64,000 bases of DNA, from the NCBI GenBank assembly GCA_033297075.1, contig MU858218.1, positions 17,506 to 81,505 of the forward strand, written 5' to 3'. The stretch comes from Rhypophila decipiens. Its lineage: Eukaryota > Ascomycota > Sordariomycetes > Sordariales > Naviculisporaceae. Both the position numbers and the translations under genes were made by a program. How positions within the stretch are numbered: position 1 is the stretch's first letter; each line of letters starts with the position of its first letter. This document shows positions 23,561 through 36,200 of this stretch, piece after piece. The notes beneath the pieces were generated by a model. That model was not told the origin of the DNA, searched no databases, and worked only from the letters and a program-made list of their open reading frames with translations.

Positions 23561-26380
23561 ATGACTCCCACGCCTCCATCAACCACCTCGTCATCGGGTG
23601 CCCGTTCACCCGAGGAACAATTTCGAGTTGTGAGAAAAAGAAATAGAGTGCCACTGAGCTGCTATCCTTGCCGGACAAGAAAGTAAGTGGTCCCGTCTGC
23701 TCAGTACCCCATCCGACTGCATCTTTCCCCTTGAGAGGATGAGCATCTACTAACTTGCTCGTAGATTGTAAGGCCCAATTCCCTACTTGGCGGTACTGCT
23801 TTCTTTCCTCTGAGTCCTGGCTCACAGTTCCTTGCAGAAAATGTGACAGAAGTCATCCGTGCAGTAACTGCACCAAGCGCGAGGGTTTCGAGACTTCTGG
23901 GTGCTCGTATGCAACTCCATCGTCCCGCAAAAAGAACCAGAGTCAAGGGTCTTCGAGCCCTGACGATATGCAAAACCGCATCGATAGGCTAGAAGGTTTA
24001 GTATTGTCATTGATGCATGGTGGCGGAAATATAGATGCATCCACAGCGGCGGCAGCGGCGGCGGCCACCAACGGAAGCTCTGGCGGAACCCGTACAACTG
24101 ATGATAGTCCCTCAGCAGGGGCAGATAGAGAAGGCAGTGGCATGGTTCAAGACGACGACGAGGACAGCGACATTGACGATGGCCTGGCAACGTCACTCGG
24201 CGTTCTCAAGGTCGATGCGGATCGAGGGAAATCCTTGTATATCGGTCAAGAGCACTGGCATACCATCCTAGCAGACATCGCCGAGGTCAAAAACTACTAT
24301 GCCGCCCATAAAAAGGACCTTGAGAAGAGTTACGAGAAGGTGCTACGCAGCAAGCCCCCGACAGCGCTGGAAGGTCCAACCTTTTTACTGGGCGCCACTC
24401 CGGCCAGCGAGGTAGAGCTCCGAGCCGAACTGCCGCCCAAGTCGACGGTCTTGACGCTCTGCGGGAGGTATTTCAACTCGATGGACAATGCAGTTAATAT
24501 CATACACGCTCCGACATTTCACCAACAGCTCCGGAATCACTGGCAAGACCCATCCAAGTCTCCCATCATGTGGCTTGGTCTTCTATATTCGGTGTTATGC
24601 TTGGCCATGTTGAGCTACCATAAAGTTGGGGACGAACCTCCAGAGTGGAAGGGACGCACGCTCGAGCTGGCGGCCGAGTATCGGATGCGAACAGTGCAAT
24701 GCCTCATCACAGGAGATTACACAAAGCCCTCGGAATACACAGTCGAGACGATGATGCTCTACGTATTTGGCGAGTATTCATCGCGGTGGGATGCCGACCT
24801 TGGGCTGTGGTTAATCACGTCCCTAATCACGAGGATTGCATTGCGAATGGGCTATCACCGGGATGCCAAATGGTTCCCGACAATATCGCCATTTCACGCG
24901 GTGAGATGTTCTGCTCCTTTCTTTATATCGGGCATCCTGCTGACCCAACTTCGGTGCATTTAGGAGATGAGAAGGAGGACTTGGGCGCTGGTGAGAATGA
25001 CGGACGTTGTATTCTCGCACCAGGTTTCTCTTCCGAGCATGATCTATGAACACGACTGTGATACCGAATTACCCCACAACATCTTTGACGAAGAGTTCGG
25101 TCCGGACACCAAAGTACTGCCACCGTCCAGACCTGTGGCAGAGCCGACGCCCATCAGTTACATGATATCCAAGGTTAAGCTGTGCCTCGAGCTGGGAAAC
25201 ATACTACAGGCCACGAGCCGAGTGCGGAATCAGATTCACTACGACGAGATACTGCGGTTCGACGCAAGACTTCGAGAAGTCAAGAATGAATTGCCGCCGC
25301 ACTTGAAGCTTCAGCCGCTCGAGGGCTCTCATGATCCGCTCACATTGATTATTGCCCGATTTAACATTGACATCCTCTACTTGAAGATCATGTGTCTGCT
25401 CCATAGGAAATACCTGGCTCGAGCCCGACATAACGCGAGGTATGCCCACTCACGGCGCAGTGCTATTGAGGCATCGCTGGAGACGCTTCGCCATCTCGCG
25501 ACATTGCACCGGGAGTCGCAACCCGACGGACGGCTGCGTTCAATCAAATGGTTCGTAACATCGATAGCAACGAAAGATTTTCTCCTGCCTGCTATGCTCA
25601 TCGTGCTGGATCTGCACTTTGATAACATGGCCGAGAGGTCGGGAGAGCGCCAAGACTCACAGAGCCTGTACTTTTGGACGCCCGAGCAGCGTCTGGAAAT
25701 GATCAGCAGCCTCGAGCTCACACGGGATATATGGAAAGGGCTGGCGGACGGATCAATGGAGGCCGTCAAAGCGTCCAACATCCTCGAGATCATGTTGCAG
25801 AAAATCAAGAGCCCTAGTCCGTCCAAGGTGGCGCCAGCCAGCCAACCGGAGGTGTCAATGGAGGGCGATGTGTTTGGGACCACTAGCTCGTCGGTTGCAC
25901 AGTCTGAGCACTCGGCCGCTGTCACTCTGGGTATGTTGTCGGGTGGCATGACGCCCAACACGGCGGCTCTTTTCAACGCTGTGCAGAGCCCGGGTGGAAC
26001 ATCGTACCCATCCTTGGACATGGACATTGGGATGTCGGGGCCAGGGGTGGGCTCGGGCATGACACCCGACTTTTCTGGCGAAGCTCTTGGAGGGACAGGT
26101 GCAGCCTCTCCTTTCTCCATGTTCAACAGCATGTCGGGCAATAATGTGGACTTTGGCAATTTTGACTGGGTATGTTTCCTGGATATCTTCTCGGATGATA
26201 CGACGATGCTAACCTGTTGGTATTTAGGACTCGTTTGAGAATTACACCCAGACTGCCAACTGGGGGACTGACCAGTCCTTCCAGTTCTTCTCGGGCAATA
26301 CCGAACCACCACAGCAACAAAACGGGCCTATAGACAGCAACTTGTTTTCTTTCGGGGATTCAAACCCACAGGGCTCATAG
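23561..26380 (+). CDS. Zn2Cys6 fungal-specific transcription factor
   Basis: Five exons, join(23561..23682,23765..23767,23838..24900,24964..26169,26228..26380), give 848 residues. The N-terminal binuclear cluster is CYPCRTRKLKCDRSHPCSNC followed by a sixth Cys, spaced C-X2-C-X6-C-X5-C-X2-C-X10-C. A short coiled coil follows (MQNRIDRLEGLVLSLMHGG), then an Ala/Gly/acidic linker and a fungal_trans middle region (FNSMDNAVNIIHAPTFHQQL, WLGLLYSVLCLAMLSYHKVG, LITRIALRMGYHRDA). The C-terminal tail is Gly/Met/Ser-rich with Phe, Asn and Gln. Such proteins bind CGG-containing sites as dimers. The second exon is only 3 nt (ATT); it is needed to restore the canonical six-residue spacing, and skipping it keeps frame but removes one residue. 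The gene lies 1.1 kb upstream of an alpha-amylase, but it does not look like AmyR, and its targets are unknown. Confidence 0.93.
23765..23767 (+). other. Predicted 3-nt microexon (ATT)
   Basis: Intron 23683-23764 (GTAAGT donor, CTACTAAC branch, CGTAG acceptor) and intron 23768-23837 (GTAAGG donor, TTGCAG acceptor) are both well formed and leave only ATT between them. With it, the codons read K-L-K-C, the canonical zinc-cluster spacing. Without it they read K-K-C, one residue short. Confidence 0.75.
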
Positions 26381-27526
26381 GTTATAAATGTGGTGGCATG
26401 GGTCACCTTTGATGCCTGGTCATGTGGAACAAGGGAGTTGGAAAGAATTGTTCCTGTTGTGTATCAACAAAGTATCTGGATCCAAGCCGTTCGAATATGG
26501 TTGAGTTGCCTTGATTATGGGAGGAGAAAACTTGGGTTGTACATGATGGCTGGATAAATTTCACATGTATGTACTGATATGAAATGGAAATCTCCCCTGC
26601 CTTTTATCTGAGGAAAACGCGTCTACGACAAGTCCGAAGGAAATCCAGTAAAGTTGATAGCGTATGAGAAGGTCATTTTGATGACATGTAGTAGCACTGT
26701 GGGGTGTCTTGCAAAATGTTGGGGTCATGCCGATCTGTACTTCACAGCGCTTCCCCGGACACCAAAATCACGGGGGCCTGTCACGGCGACACATGTCTTT
26801 GAATGGAGAAGCTTCCAAGGCGAGTGGAAGTGTGCACACAGCACACAACGCGCGGCGAAAAGTAGGTTGCACCCGGCCAAACCACAACCAAGCGGTCGCT
26901 AACATTTTCGATTCGGGCCTTCTAGAACCCCATATGCAACGGAGACCCCTCCCAGGAGGCTCTGGTTTTCTGAAATCTGGGTTTGATGTTGGTTTCCCGC
27001 GCCGGGTCCGGGGAAGGGTTGCCTTCGCGTCGGTTGTCGGATAGAGAGTACGCCCGGCTGTTTCTCACAAGACCACTCCCAGTGTGAGAGAAGGTTCTTG
27101 CCGTCAGAAGAGATCCATCTCACGGGTGGGAACAAGGCATGCCAGACCATCCACGGCCCGATTCACTACGACTTTGATGTGCTATAATACCTCTACAGAT
27201 CCATGAAACTCGGTATTGCCATGAATCCCCTCTCGGCGCCTCCTGCTAGACTGGAGAAAAATGGATGAGAGGGCAAATAAAGAAGGAGAGGGGGGAAATG
27301 GGGTGGCCGTGTTGTAGAAATGCGTCATCACAAACCTGCTCAGGAGTGGCTACTTGGCTACCACTCTCCGATACATCAGAGAGACTGCCCAAGTCCACGA
27401 AGCAAATCGTGGATATAAAAAACAACGCCAGGGAGATCACGATGGACGCACATCTTCCGTCTCCTCTCTTGCTGGAGGTGCAGTCATAGAACCCGTCAAT
27501 ATATTGGGCCCAGCCAAATACCCACG
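26381..27526. other. Intergenic, TF 3' flank and amylase promoter
   Basis: This holds the TF 3' flank and the promoter of the alpha-amylase gene. A TATA box lies at 27414, and CreA-type SYGGRG sequences (CTGGAG) occur at 27251-27256 and 27472-27477. By eye I do not see the AmyR pattern CGG-N8-CGG between 27000 and 27410; the CGG pairs there are spaced 3 or 4. Confidence 0.5.
27414..27420 (+). promoter_or_regulatory. TATA box of the alpha-amylase gene
   Basis: TATAAAA, continuing as more A, lies 113 bp upstream of the amylase ATG. This is a usual distance for strongly expressed fungal secretory genes. Confidence 0.65.
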
Positions 27527-30154
27527 ATGCGCAGCTTTGAACCCGTCCGTCTTGTCACGGCGGCGGTGGCCGTGATATCCACCCTGGGGGGCATGGCAAG
27601 TGCGCTCACGGCTGCCGAATGGCGTAAGCAGTCCATCTATCAGGTCATGACCGACAGGTTCGCCCGGTCCGACCTCTCTACCACGGCGCGGTGCGATACA
27701 TCGGAGCAGGTCAACTGCGGAGGAACCTGGAGAGGCTTGATGTCCAAGCTGGACTATATCCAGGGCATGGGCTTCACTGCGGTCTGGATCTCACCTGTTG
27801 TCAAGCAGGTCGACGGTGTCACCAAGGATGGGTAAATACTCGCATACGTCGAGCTGGAGAAGTCAGAGGACAGATGGTATTAGCTGACACTCATGTCTTG
27901 ATATTCAGCTCCTCGTACCATGGCTACTGGGCCCGGGACATCTGGTCTCTGAACCCTGCGTTCGGGACCTCGGCCGACCTTGCTGCGCTGTCGGCGGCAC
28001 TCCACGCCCGAGGCATGTATCTCATGGTGGACGTGGTCACGAACCACATGGCCTACGTAGGGTGCGGCTCCTGTGTCGACTACAGCATATTCAGCCCCTT
28101 TTCTTCACCGTCCTACTTTCACCCACCGTGTGGAATCGACTACAACAGCCAGAGCTCGGTGGAAGTCTGCTGGCAAGGAAGCGATACCGTCAGCTTGCCT
28201 GACTTGCGGACCGAAGAGTGAGTAAAGCTTGCCACAATATCAGCCTTGGTTTTCGGATGCCATAGACTGATGATATGATGATCCACTTCGACATACAGCG
28301 AGAATGTTCGTCGAATCTGGAACGAATGGATCTCCAACCTAGTATCCACCTATCAGATGTATGTGCACACCGGGGAAATGGGTCTGGGAAGGAGCTTGGA
28401 ATTACTAACGGACGATGGCCACCTTTGCCAACATCCAGTGACGGAATTCGGATAGACAGCGCAAAGCACGTCGAGGCGTCCTTCTACTCGGGCTTCGACT
28501 CGGCTGCTGGGGTCTTTGCCATCGGCGAGGTATACAGCGGAGACCCAGTCTACCTTGCACCATACCAGAGGTACATTGAAGGGTTGCTTGACTATGCAAG
28601 TGTCTATTGGATAACAAGGGCTTTCCAGTCGACGAGTGGGAGTATCAGCGGGCTTGTCGACGGCCTTGCCAGGCTGAAGAACCTTGGTTAGTCGATACCA
28701 TCTATCCAGTGTCGGATGTTAATCATTCACCATAACTGACACATCTCGGCACTACAGCTATCGATCTCAGTCTGTATGGCTCTTTTCTGGAGAACCACGA
28801 CCTACCCCGGTTCCCGTCGCTAACCCGAGATATGGTGAGAATCTCCAAAAACCTTGCATTCACGAGCACTGGCTGACAATCCCCGTCACGTCGGTAGGCT
28901 CTGGCGAAGAACGTGAGCATCCCCATCCACTTGAGAATGGCTGATTCCCCTTCTGCAACCCCTTTCGAGACTGACGAGGTCTTGTTGTCAGGCAATTGCT
29001 TTCACCATGCTCAAGGACGGTGTGTGGTCCTATTCTAACTGCTCTCCAGCTTCTGCTCTGGACCACCCACAGATTGACATTACAATCTAGGCATACCCAT
29101 CATATACCAGGGCCAGGAGCAACACTACGCGGGCGGAGACACGCCATACAACCGAGAAGCACTCTGGCTATCAGGCTACCCGACCACATCAGAGCTCTAC
29201 ACCTGGATAGCCAAGCTGAACCGGATCCGGAACCATGCCATCGCCCAATATTCCACCGGCTACCTTTCCTATGGAGCTAATATCATCTACTCGGACAGCC
29301 GCACTGTTGCCATGCGGAAGGGAACCGCAGGGAACCAGATCATCGGAGTTTTTACCAACGCGGGGGCATCCTACTCATACCTCGCACTTACACTGTCCTC
29401 CTCAGCGACAGGATTCACGGCGAACCAGCAGTTGGTCGACGTGATGAGCTGTACGGCTCTCACGACAGACTCGAACGGCAGCGTTGTCGTGAACCTGACT
29501 GGAGGCATCCCAAGGGTGATATACCCTCTGGCTCGGCTGTCCGGGAGTGGTATATGTCCATCACTTGGTGAGACGATGAGCACCACCCTGACAACATCCA
29601 CGGTCAGCCCAACAGGTAAGTCGCCAACTTACCAGAACCCTATCACGCCCATCGGCCATGTTTGCAAGCCGCAGCCCAACCCGAATTGCACCGCCCACCT
29701 ACCTACCTACACATCCGGACATATTTGCTAACAACACATCTTACGCGGCACAGCAACACCTTTGCCATCCTGCTCCTTCCCCACAGTGTCGGTCACATTC
29801 AACGGCCAAGTAAGAACCGTATTCGGAGAAACAGTCAAGATGTAAGCCCTCGCATTGAAGAAAGACCAAAATTAAGCTGATGAGCTGACACCCGACATGA
29901 TCAACAGCGTCGGCAACACACCTTCCCTAGGCAGCTGGAATACCGCCAACGCTGTCCCCCTCGATGCAGCCAACTACACCAGCAGCAACCCGCTCTGGTC
30001 AGGAAAAATCAGCATTGCGCCTTCTACCGCAATTCAGTATAAATTCATCAAGGTCAGCAGTTTGGGGGCGGTGACGTGGGAAGCCGATCCCAACCACACG
30101 TACACTGTTTCTTGCGCGGCGGCTGCTACCGTCTCGAGTTCATGGCAGGGCTAG
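27527..30154 (+). CDS. Secreted GH13 alpha-amylase with CBM20 starch-binding domain
   Basis: Ten exons, join(27527..27831,27909..28217,28299..28358,28439..28686,28758..28834,28898..28912,28992..29019,29091..29615,29754..29841,29908..30154), give 633 residues with phase kept at every junction. A signal peptide ends near SALTAAEWR. The GH13 regions are complete: [17 protein letters not shown] with nucleophile Asp231; AIGEVYSGD with acid/base Glu255; FLENHD with Asp322. These sit where they do in Taka-amylase precursors. A Thr/Ser-rich linker follows, then a CBM20 domain (about 533-633; [28 protein letters not shown]). It hydrolyses internal alpha-1,4 bonds of starch and glycogen outside the cell. 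Two internal exons are only 15 and 28 nt. Neighbours are a Zn2Cys6 regulator upstream and a small secreted protein downstream. Confidence 0.96.
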
Positions 30155-30665
30155 TTACCCAAAAGGATAAAGAAGAAGAATACATGGACAAAACAACACA
30201 ATACAAAGCAAGTACAAATATTTCACGACATAGTTGGGGAGGGAAATCTGTGTAAGTTGCTACTAGAAGCTACTGCATACTACATATCTGCTTTGACTTC
30301 TCCGCCCAATCATGTAGTGACATGCCATCAAGATCTAACCATGCTGTACCATGTATGCAATTTTCCTCGGCCCCTAAAAAGGACCCATCATTGAACGCAA
30401 AAAAAACCAAAGACAAGTAGGGCAAAGACACCCATCTTTACCTTGCTGCCAGAAATACGCCAGAAATGATACCAGAACAACCCTAAGCCCATCAGTGTTC
30501 GGTGAATAAAAAGGCCCAAATGATAAAAAAGAAGGTACAAAGAATAGAAAGTTAAACAAGAATAGAATTTTGGCTCGTAGCTACCAAGTCCATCAAGAAC
30601 AAGGAAGGTACTACAGCGAAGGTGGTGAACCGATGATTATACCAGTATGCATGCCATCATCCAGC
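30155..30665. other. Intergenic, convergent 3' flanks
   Basis: A-rich 3' flanks of the amylase (+) and the small secreted protein gene (-). No gene was seen. Confidence 0.6.
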
Positions 30666-31378
30666 TCAAAGACCATTCAAGCCGAACACCTGCTGAGCGC
30701 GTGTCCAGTACGCCATGCGAGACTCATTGTTCCCATCCACGCCGACGCACGTCATATAGGCGAGCCAGCCTTCCTGGGTACCGCCCAAAAGCTTGTCCTG
30801 GACCTCCTTGGTGCACTTTTGCGTGAAGAACCAAGGGGCAGAGCCGAAGTTGAACTCGTCGGGGGTGACGAGGGCGAGGATCTCGTTGGGGTCCTTGCCG
30901 TCGACGTCCAGCTTCTTGGAGATGGCGTACTCCTTGGTGAACTATTTTGACGAACACCATACTTCATTAGCGCCAGTCTCATTTGTGCAGAGAGAGAAAA
31001 CGGGCGGGCGGGGCGATAACTTACATCTGCCATCATCATGTTGGACGTGCCCTGGCCAGGACGGCCGGGAGAGATGTTGTGCTTGTATCTCATGTCCTCG
31101 CTTTCGAGACCGATCAGGGCCAACATGGCGGCGATCTGGCCGAGGCTGAAGTTCTCCATGGCCTTGATCAAGAACGGTGCAGCCTGGGCGGCGGTGCGGC
31201 ACTCCGGCAGCTGGCCGTCACAGCTTGTGGATTTGGGCATGATGGCCTCGAGAGCCGCTTGGGCCGTGACCACCTTTCCACCACGAGCGACGAGAAGTCC
31301 TGTGTTGGGGCTGGGCATCGGGGATCCCATGGCGGAACCGCTGCAGAGCAGGAAGGTGAAAACCTGGCTTGGACGCAT
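30666..31378 (-). CDS. Small secreted protein of unknown function, four cysteines
   Basis: Two exons, complement(join(30666..30941,31025..31378)), give 209 residues. The N-terminus MRPSQVFTFLLCSGSAMG is a signal peptide with likely cleavage near residue 18. The mature protein has four Cys (53, 60, 161, 183), enough for two disulfides. The core FSLGQIAAMLALIGLESEDM, then RYKHNISPGRPGQGTSNMM, recalls the helix-Glu-strand pattern of lysozyme-like folds, with Glu92 as a candidate catalytic residue; this is an inference from pattern only. The second exon ends GWLAYMTCVGVDGNNESRMA and a short tail. A TATA box lies about 140 bp upstream. The gene converges on the alpha-amylase. It could be a cell-wall or antimicrobial enzyme or an effector; I do not recognise a named family. 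Confidence 0.88.
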
Positions 31379-33264
31379 TTTATTGTCGTTTGTCTGTCTC
31401 GTGGTTCTTGTTGTTTGGGTTGAGTGAAGTCGAGTCGAGTCTCGGGGATTGTTGAGGAGGATATATCTCCAAAAGATCTTTTGGGAGGACAGAAAGCACC
31501 GAGGGTCGTGGAACGATTTATAACCACCAACTGATTGCCCTGACGTCGTCGTGTCGGTCAAAGAGGTATTGCGTCACGGCGTGAACAATGGACAGCAAGG
31601 TTTTGCAACGTTGGCTAATTTCCCCTGTTGTCTGTGGAAGTTGAGATGGATGGTCGAGCAAAAAAAAAGGGCCTATGTGAATGGGCACTGCCAGCAGTTT
31701 TTGTCTAAAAGGATCGAATGGTCTCGTTTGGAGTGGGAATGTTCAGGACAATCCGTAACGTCGAGACGACAGAAAAAGAATGACACACAAAGGTAGTCAA
31801 TTGTCGGTAAGCAAGAACAGAACAATAATGGTAGCCTAGCTAAGCCGTTGACCAAAGGAAGGTAAAAAAAATGGATAAAGATCGTCAGTCAGATGGAAAG
31901 GAAGAAGCGAGATGTGAAGAAAAGGGAAGAAGGATTCAAGACATCGTCAGCAAGGTCAAACAAACGCCTTGCTTGATATCTATATCCGAGAAGGAGCCCT
32001 GAGAAAATCCTAGGCCTCCTTTTCCCTCCCCCCTCCCTCCGCTCCCCGGTGTACGTCCTCGCCTCCTTAACCCATGTCATGTCCGTATGGGGTATCAATG
32101 CTATACCGTTCATCCTCCCCTAAAACAAATCCCTACAATCCCGAGCCTGTAAAAAGGAGGGAAAGCGTCTAGCTCGCCGTGCTGCCGTTTGCCTCGATCC
32201 ACTCGCTTGTTCGGTATGCACGAGAGGTCCTCCGTACACACCTGAAAGGACTGGACGACAGACGTTCAAGACATTCATTGGTTGGTGACGATCAGCTCGC
32301 AACGCATCCTTCCTGCAGTAAGCAAACGCACTCCCCTAGCCCCGCAGCGAACTGCAACTCATCGCCCCCGGATCAAATCGTCGTTGGTCAGAAATCGCCC
32401 AAGGCATGAGCTTGTTTTTTTCCCTCTTCGCTCCCAACAGCCCTGCAGCCCTGCCGTGAGTCCCCTCCCCCCCTGACCACCCCTGCATCGTGCCCCGCAA
32501 AAAGAAGCCCCTGACGGCAACGTCCCGAGCCTTGGGGCCAATAAGCTTTCTCAAGCCCCAGGCACAGCCAGCTCGTCGAAACAGTGGCAAGCACAAAGCG
32601 GCTTTAACACTTCCTTTGAACCAGCCACCAGATCTGCTCCCCTTTGACGTTTTCTTGTGTCCTTGTCACATCGCCATCTGACCGCTTCACATTGATAGGC
32701 TAGGGGGACATGTCCGCAACTGGCTTCTTTTTCTTCGTTTTTGACGTGCACGTTGCTCTCGTCAGTCACAGCAGTCCACCTTCCCTTCCTGTGACTATTC
32801 CGTGGTGGTGACATTTTGCAATGGATAAAATGCGTGTACGGAGTAGAGGCGATTGGATGACCCATTTCCAGGGTTCGGGGTTTAATATATTCCTTTGGTT
32901 GACGGACTCCCTCACCACTAAACTTGATACAGCAAGGGGCAACAAAAGCAGAGCATTCACAGTGCACACAGCTGTCGACCCTTGAGTCCAAAAACAGGAT
33001 AGGGGTTGAGGCGCAGCGCAGTACTGTGCAACTCGCACTGAATTATCTACAGTAAGGTATCATTACTTTCCGTGACTCTCAACAATTAACCCGATGAGCC
33101 GATCAGCCCATGACAGAAGAAACCAACAACACCAGTTCATCAGCACTGATTAGCTAGAAACATTTCTCCTTTGCCCTTCTGCATCTTCAACACCACTTCC
33201 TTGAACAAAAATACTATGTGATAATACACTCCATCAATTATTCTTTTTCAGGTCCGCCAATGAA
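31379..33264. other. Intergenic
   Basis: This holds the promoter of the secreted protein gene and the 3' flank of the F-box/zinc-finger-like gene. C-rich blocks occur at 32010-32060 and 32440-32480, and a TACGGAGTA nonamer at 32837-32845. No convincing gene was found. Confidence 0.5.
31516..31522 (-). promoter_or_regulatory. TATA box of the small secreted protein gene
   Basis: TATAAAT on the minus strand, about 140 bp upstream of the ATG at 31378. Confidence 0.6.
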
Positions 33265-36200
33265 TCAAACGCCAGGGTATCGGGGATCGTACTCCTCCTC
33301 ATATGCAGGATTCGTTCGTAGATCTGGTCGTCGGGATACCAGTCGGTTTGGCCTAGCGACAGCAGGACCAGTGGCGGGTTCATGCGCTGCGTATGCATCC
33401 GCGTCACGGTAGTCTCTCCGGACTCCTTCGTAGACAACCCTGGGAGCTTCGACTTCGCGCCGAACTGGTCGCCGAATGTAATACTCTCCGCTCTCATCTA
33501 TGACCTGGACAATCTCGTAGAGCTCAACCGGCCCGCGAGACGGAGCGGGCCCGTTTTCAGGGTAACGGATATACTCTGGCGGCGTGGTATGCTCACGATT
33601 GTTGCCATCAAGTCTCTGAGGAGGCAGTTCATATCGTCGATCGTTCGGATGCTGCGGATGTTGTTCGGGATACTCCGAGCGCACACGATACCTGTCATAG
33701 CTAGCCTCGCCACGCTCAACAGGAGGAGCAGGTCTGGAGTAATAGCTCGCCTCCTCGGGTCTAGGCGCCACACTTCGTTCTCTCACCGCAGGTGTCGAGG
33801 CTGCTTGATGATACCTGTTTCCGTATTCTGCCGGAGACCTAGACCGATTTCTTTCCTCACCGTATCGTCCGTAGGCCCGAGATGCACTCCTGTGTTCGGC
33901 TGGTAGACCCGAGCCTCTGCTGTCCAGATATACCTTGTCACTCAGAACCGGCTGCTCGGTTCTGGCACTCCAGGAATGGCCCTCATTGAGATGCTGTTCC
34001 AGCGCGGCCATGATATTCGGAACATCCGGTTCTCGTCTTGCATGTGCAGCGCCGACCCGTGGAAACTCCTGCCTGGCCTCGGAAGCATAGGCTCGGTCCC
34101 TCGTCTCTTCTTGCTCAGTTTTAGCAGATGTGTATGCACGAGAGGCTCCGGTCCTGTCCGCTTCCCACATAGCCTTGATCTTCTCATCTTCACGGCGTGC
34201 ATCGTGTTCCTGCCTCTGAACTTCTTCCTCCAGTGGGCGCCTCTTACCCTCATCACGGTCTTGGGGCCTTCCTCGTTTGTTCTTCCCTCCCTTTTTCTTG
34301 TGATTTGGAACGGGGTTTTCGTAGCGGTTGCCGCTATTATGCATGCCCTTTTCAGCCCCCAGCTTCAGAGGAGCTCGGTCTGGGAAGTAGCCATGCTCAA
34401 CAGGTGGTCCCTCAGATCTGCCGACCTGAGGTGGTCCAAAGTGCCCTTCTGGTCCAGGCCCTTCTCTAAGTTGATGTTGAGCTTGGGGATATCCATTTTC
34501 ATTATCCAGTCGTGAATAGTTGCCATTGAACGCGGGCTGCGCACTAACAGAAACGTTCGTGTACGCCCCATGGTGATGTTCCCGGTGTTGATAAGGAGGC
34601 GCTCCAGGCCCAAGAGGGTTGTGTGGCCGTAGAGCTTCCGGAAAGGCGTCGCCAAGAATGCTCTTTTGATGCTCGGTAGCAGCAGGAAGGGCGTTTGATA
34701 TACTTTGAAGATCGGGGAGCAAAACCATATCCACGACCCAATCGAGCTGGGGGTTCGTGTGTTGCGCAATTGGGTCTATATGTCTGGACTGAAAGTGATT
34801 TGCTAGTTGAGGCAAGGAAAAACTCCTTCTCTCTTGCTCCACAGAGGCAGCATTGCCGAGCCCCAAGTGGCAGGCCTTACAAACCAGGCCGTTGATGTTA
34901 CGGACCGGACGCATATCCTTGTTATTGGATAGACCGTCAATGAACATGGTCAAAGGCGGGGTTTCATGAAACCTTGCGCGGTAGCGCTTGATGAGGTGGT
35001 GAATAGTTGCAAAAACCCTTGCGCTGCCAGGGAGATCCTTGACGTTGGCCAGGGCATTCCAGATCTCCCGCGAGTTGCGCGCGATATCCTCCAACTTGGT
35101 TTGGTAGGTTACCGGGTATGGAGTAGCAGGACCGGGATATACCGGGGGCACAAGGGCTGGAGGCGGCCCGTAGTTGATTGGGTAAGCTGTGCTTGGCGAG
35201 GGGTTGTACCCTGATGTCGGATCGGCACCGATTGGAGGGTGAGCATAGGCGCCCGGTGGTGGTGGCCCGTATGGTGAGTAAGGGTTCGGGGGAGGAGCAA
35301 AGGGCTGCTGTGATGCATAGTCTGCCGGTGGCACAAGAGGAGGGCTATATGACGGCGGACCTGGATAATGCTGAGGCTGAGGCGGAGGCGCTTGAGAGTA
35401 AGAATCGCCAAAGGAAGGCACAGGATACCCGGGTCCAGATGGGTTTGGGTAACCCAACACTTGTGCTCCTTGGGGCGGCTGGATCGGGGATGGATAGTGG
35501 TAAGGGATCGGGGGCAGCGGCGTGTGTGGCGGGAAAGAAACCGGGCCGGACGCCTGGTTGTAGAAATGCGGCTTAGCTGGGCGGCCCTCCGAGGCAAAGG
35601 GGGGCTGCTCGGGCCATTCAGCTCTCCAATGCACCACAATGCTGCCAACGCTGAGGGCGCTAGTATGCTTTGCTGCATAGTGCTGGACAACGCCCTCGAA
35701 ACCAAAAGACTTGAAATTCCCCTCACAACCGTTGCAGTAGAAAATCTCCTTGCGGTACGGCTCAGTGTGGGGCTTGATCTTTGTGTCGAAGATCCACTTC
35801 ATGTTCTCCAGAGTCAGTTTCTGCGTGAAGGGTCCTTCTGGGGGGTCGACGACCGGACTTCGACCTGCGGCTCGGGCAGCGGCGGCTTCTTTGGCTATTT
35901 CGTCGTAAAATCGTTTGCGTACGTGTATGAGGACTTCTGTCGCGAACTTGGGGCACGTGTCCTTGGACAATCTCTTGCCCTTGTCGAGTTTATCACGGAT
36001 GATTTCATCTGCAAATCCAGATATTCTGGCACGCAGGGGCGCCTGTATTTCTTCCCACTGTTTGTCAATGAGATCCCTCGCTTCCTTCGTTGTGGCAAGA
36101 GTGGTCTCAAGCTGGCGGCCAGAAACACCAGACTGGACGATTGGCTTCATACTTTCCCTCTCTTTCTTTTCAGCTTCTTCTCGCTGTGCGAGGAGCCGTG

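Noticed and set aside
25377..26312. 311-codon frame antisense to the Zn2Cys6 gene
   Set aside because: It is the mirror of real coding sequence and has no domain of its own.
23561..26380. Naming the Zn2Cys6 gene AmyR because it lies next to an amylase
   Set aside because: Its zinc cluster and middle region do not look like AmyR, and no CGG-N8-CGG sites are seen upstream of the amylase.
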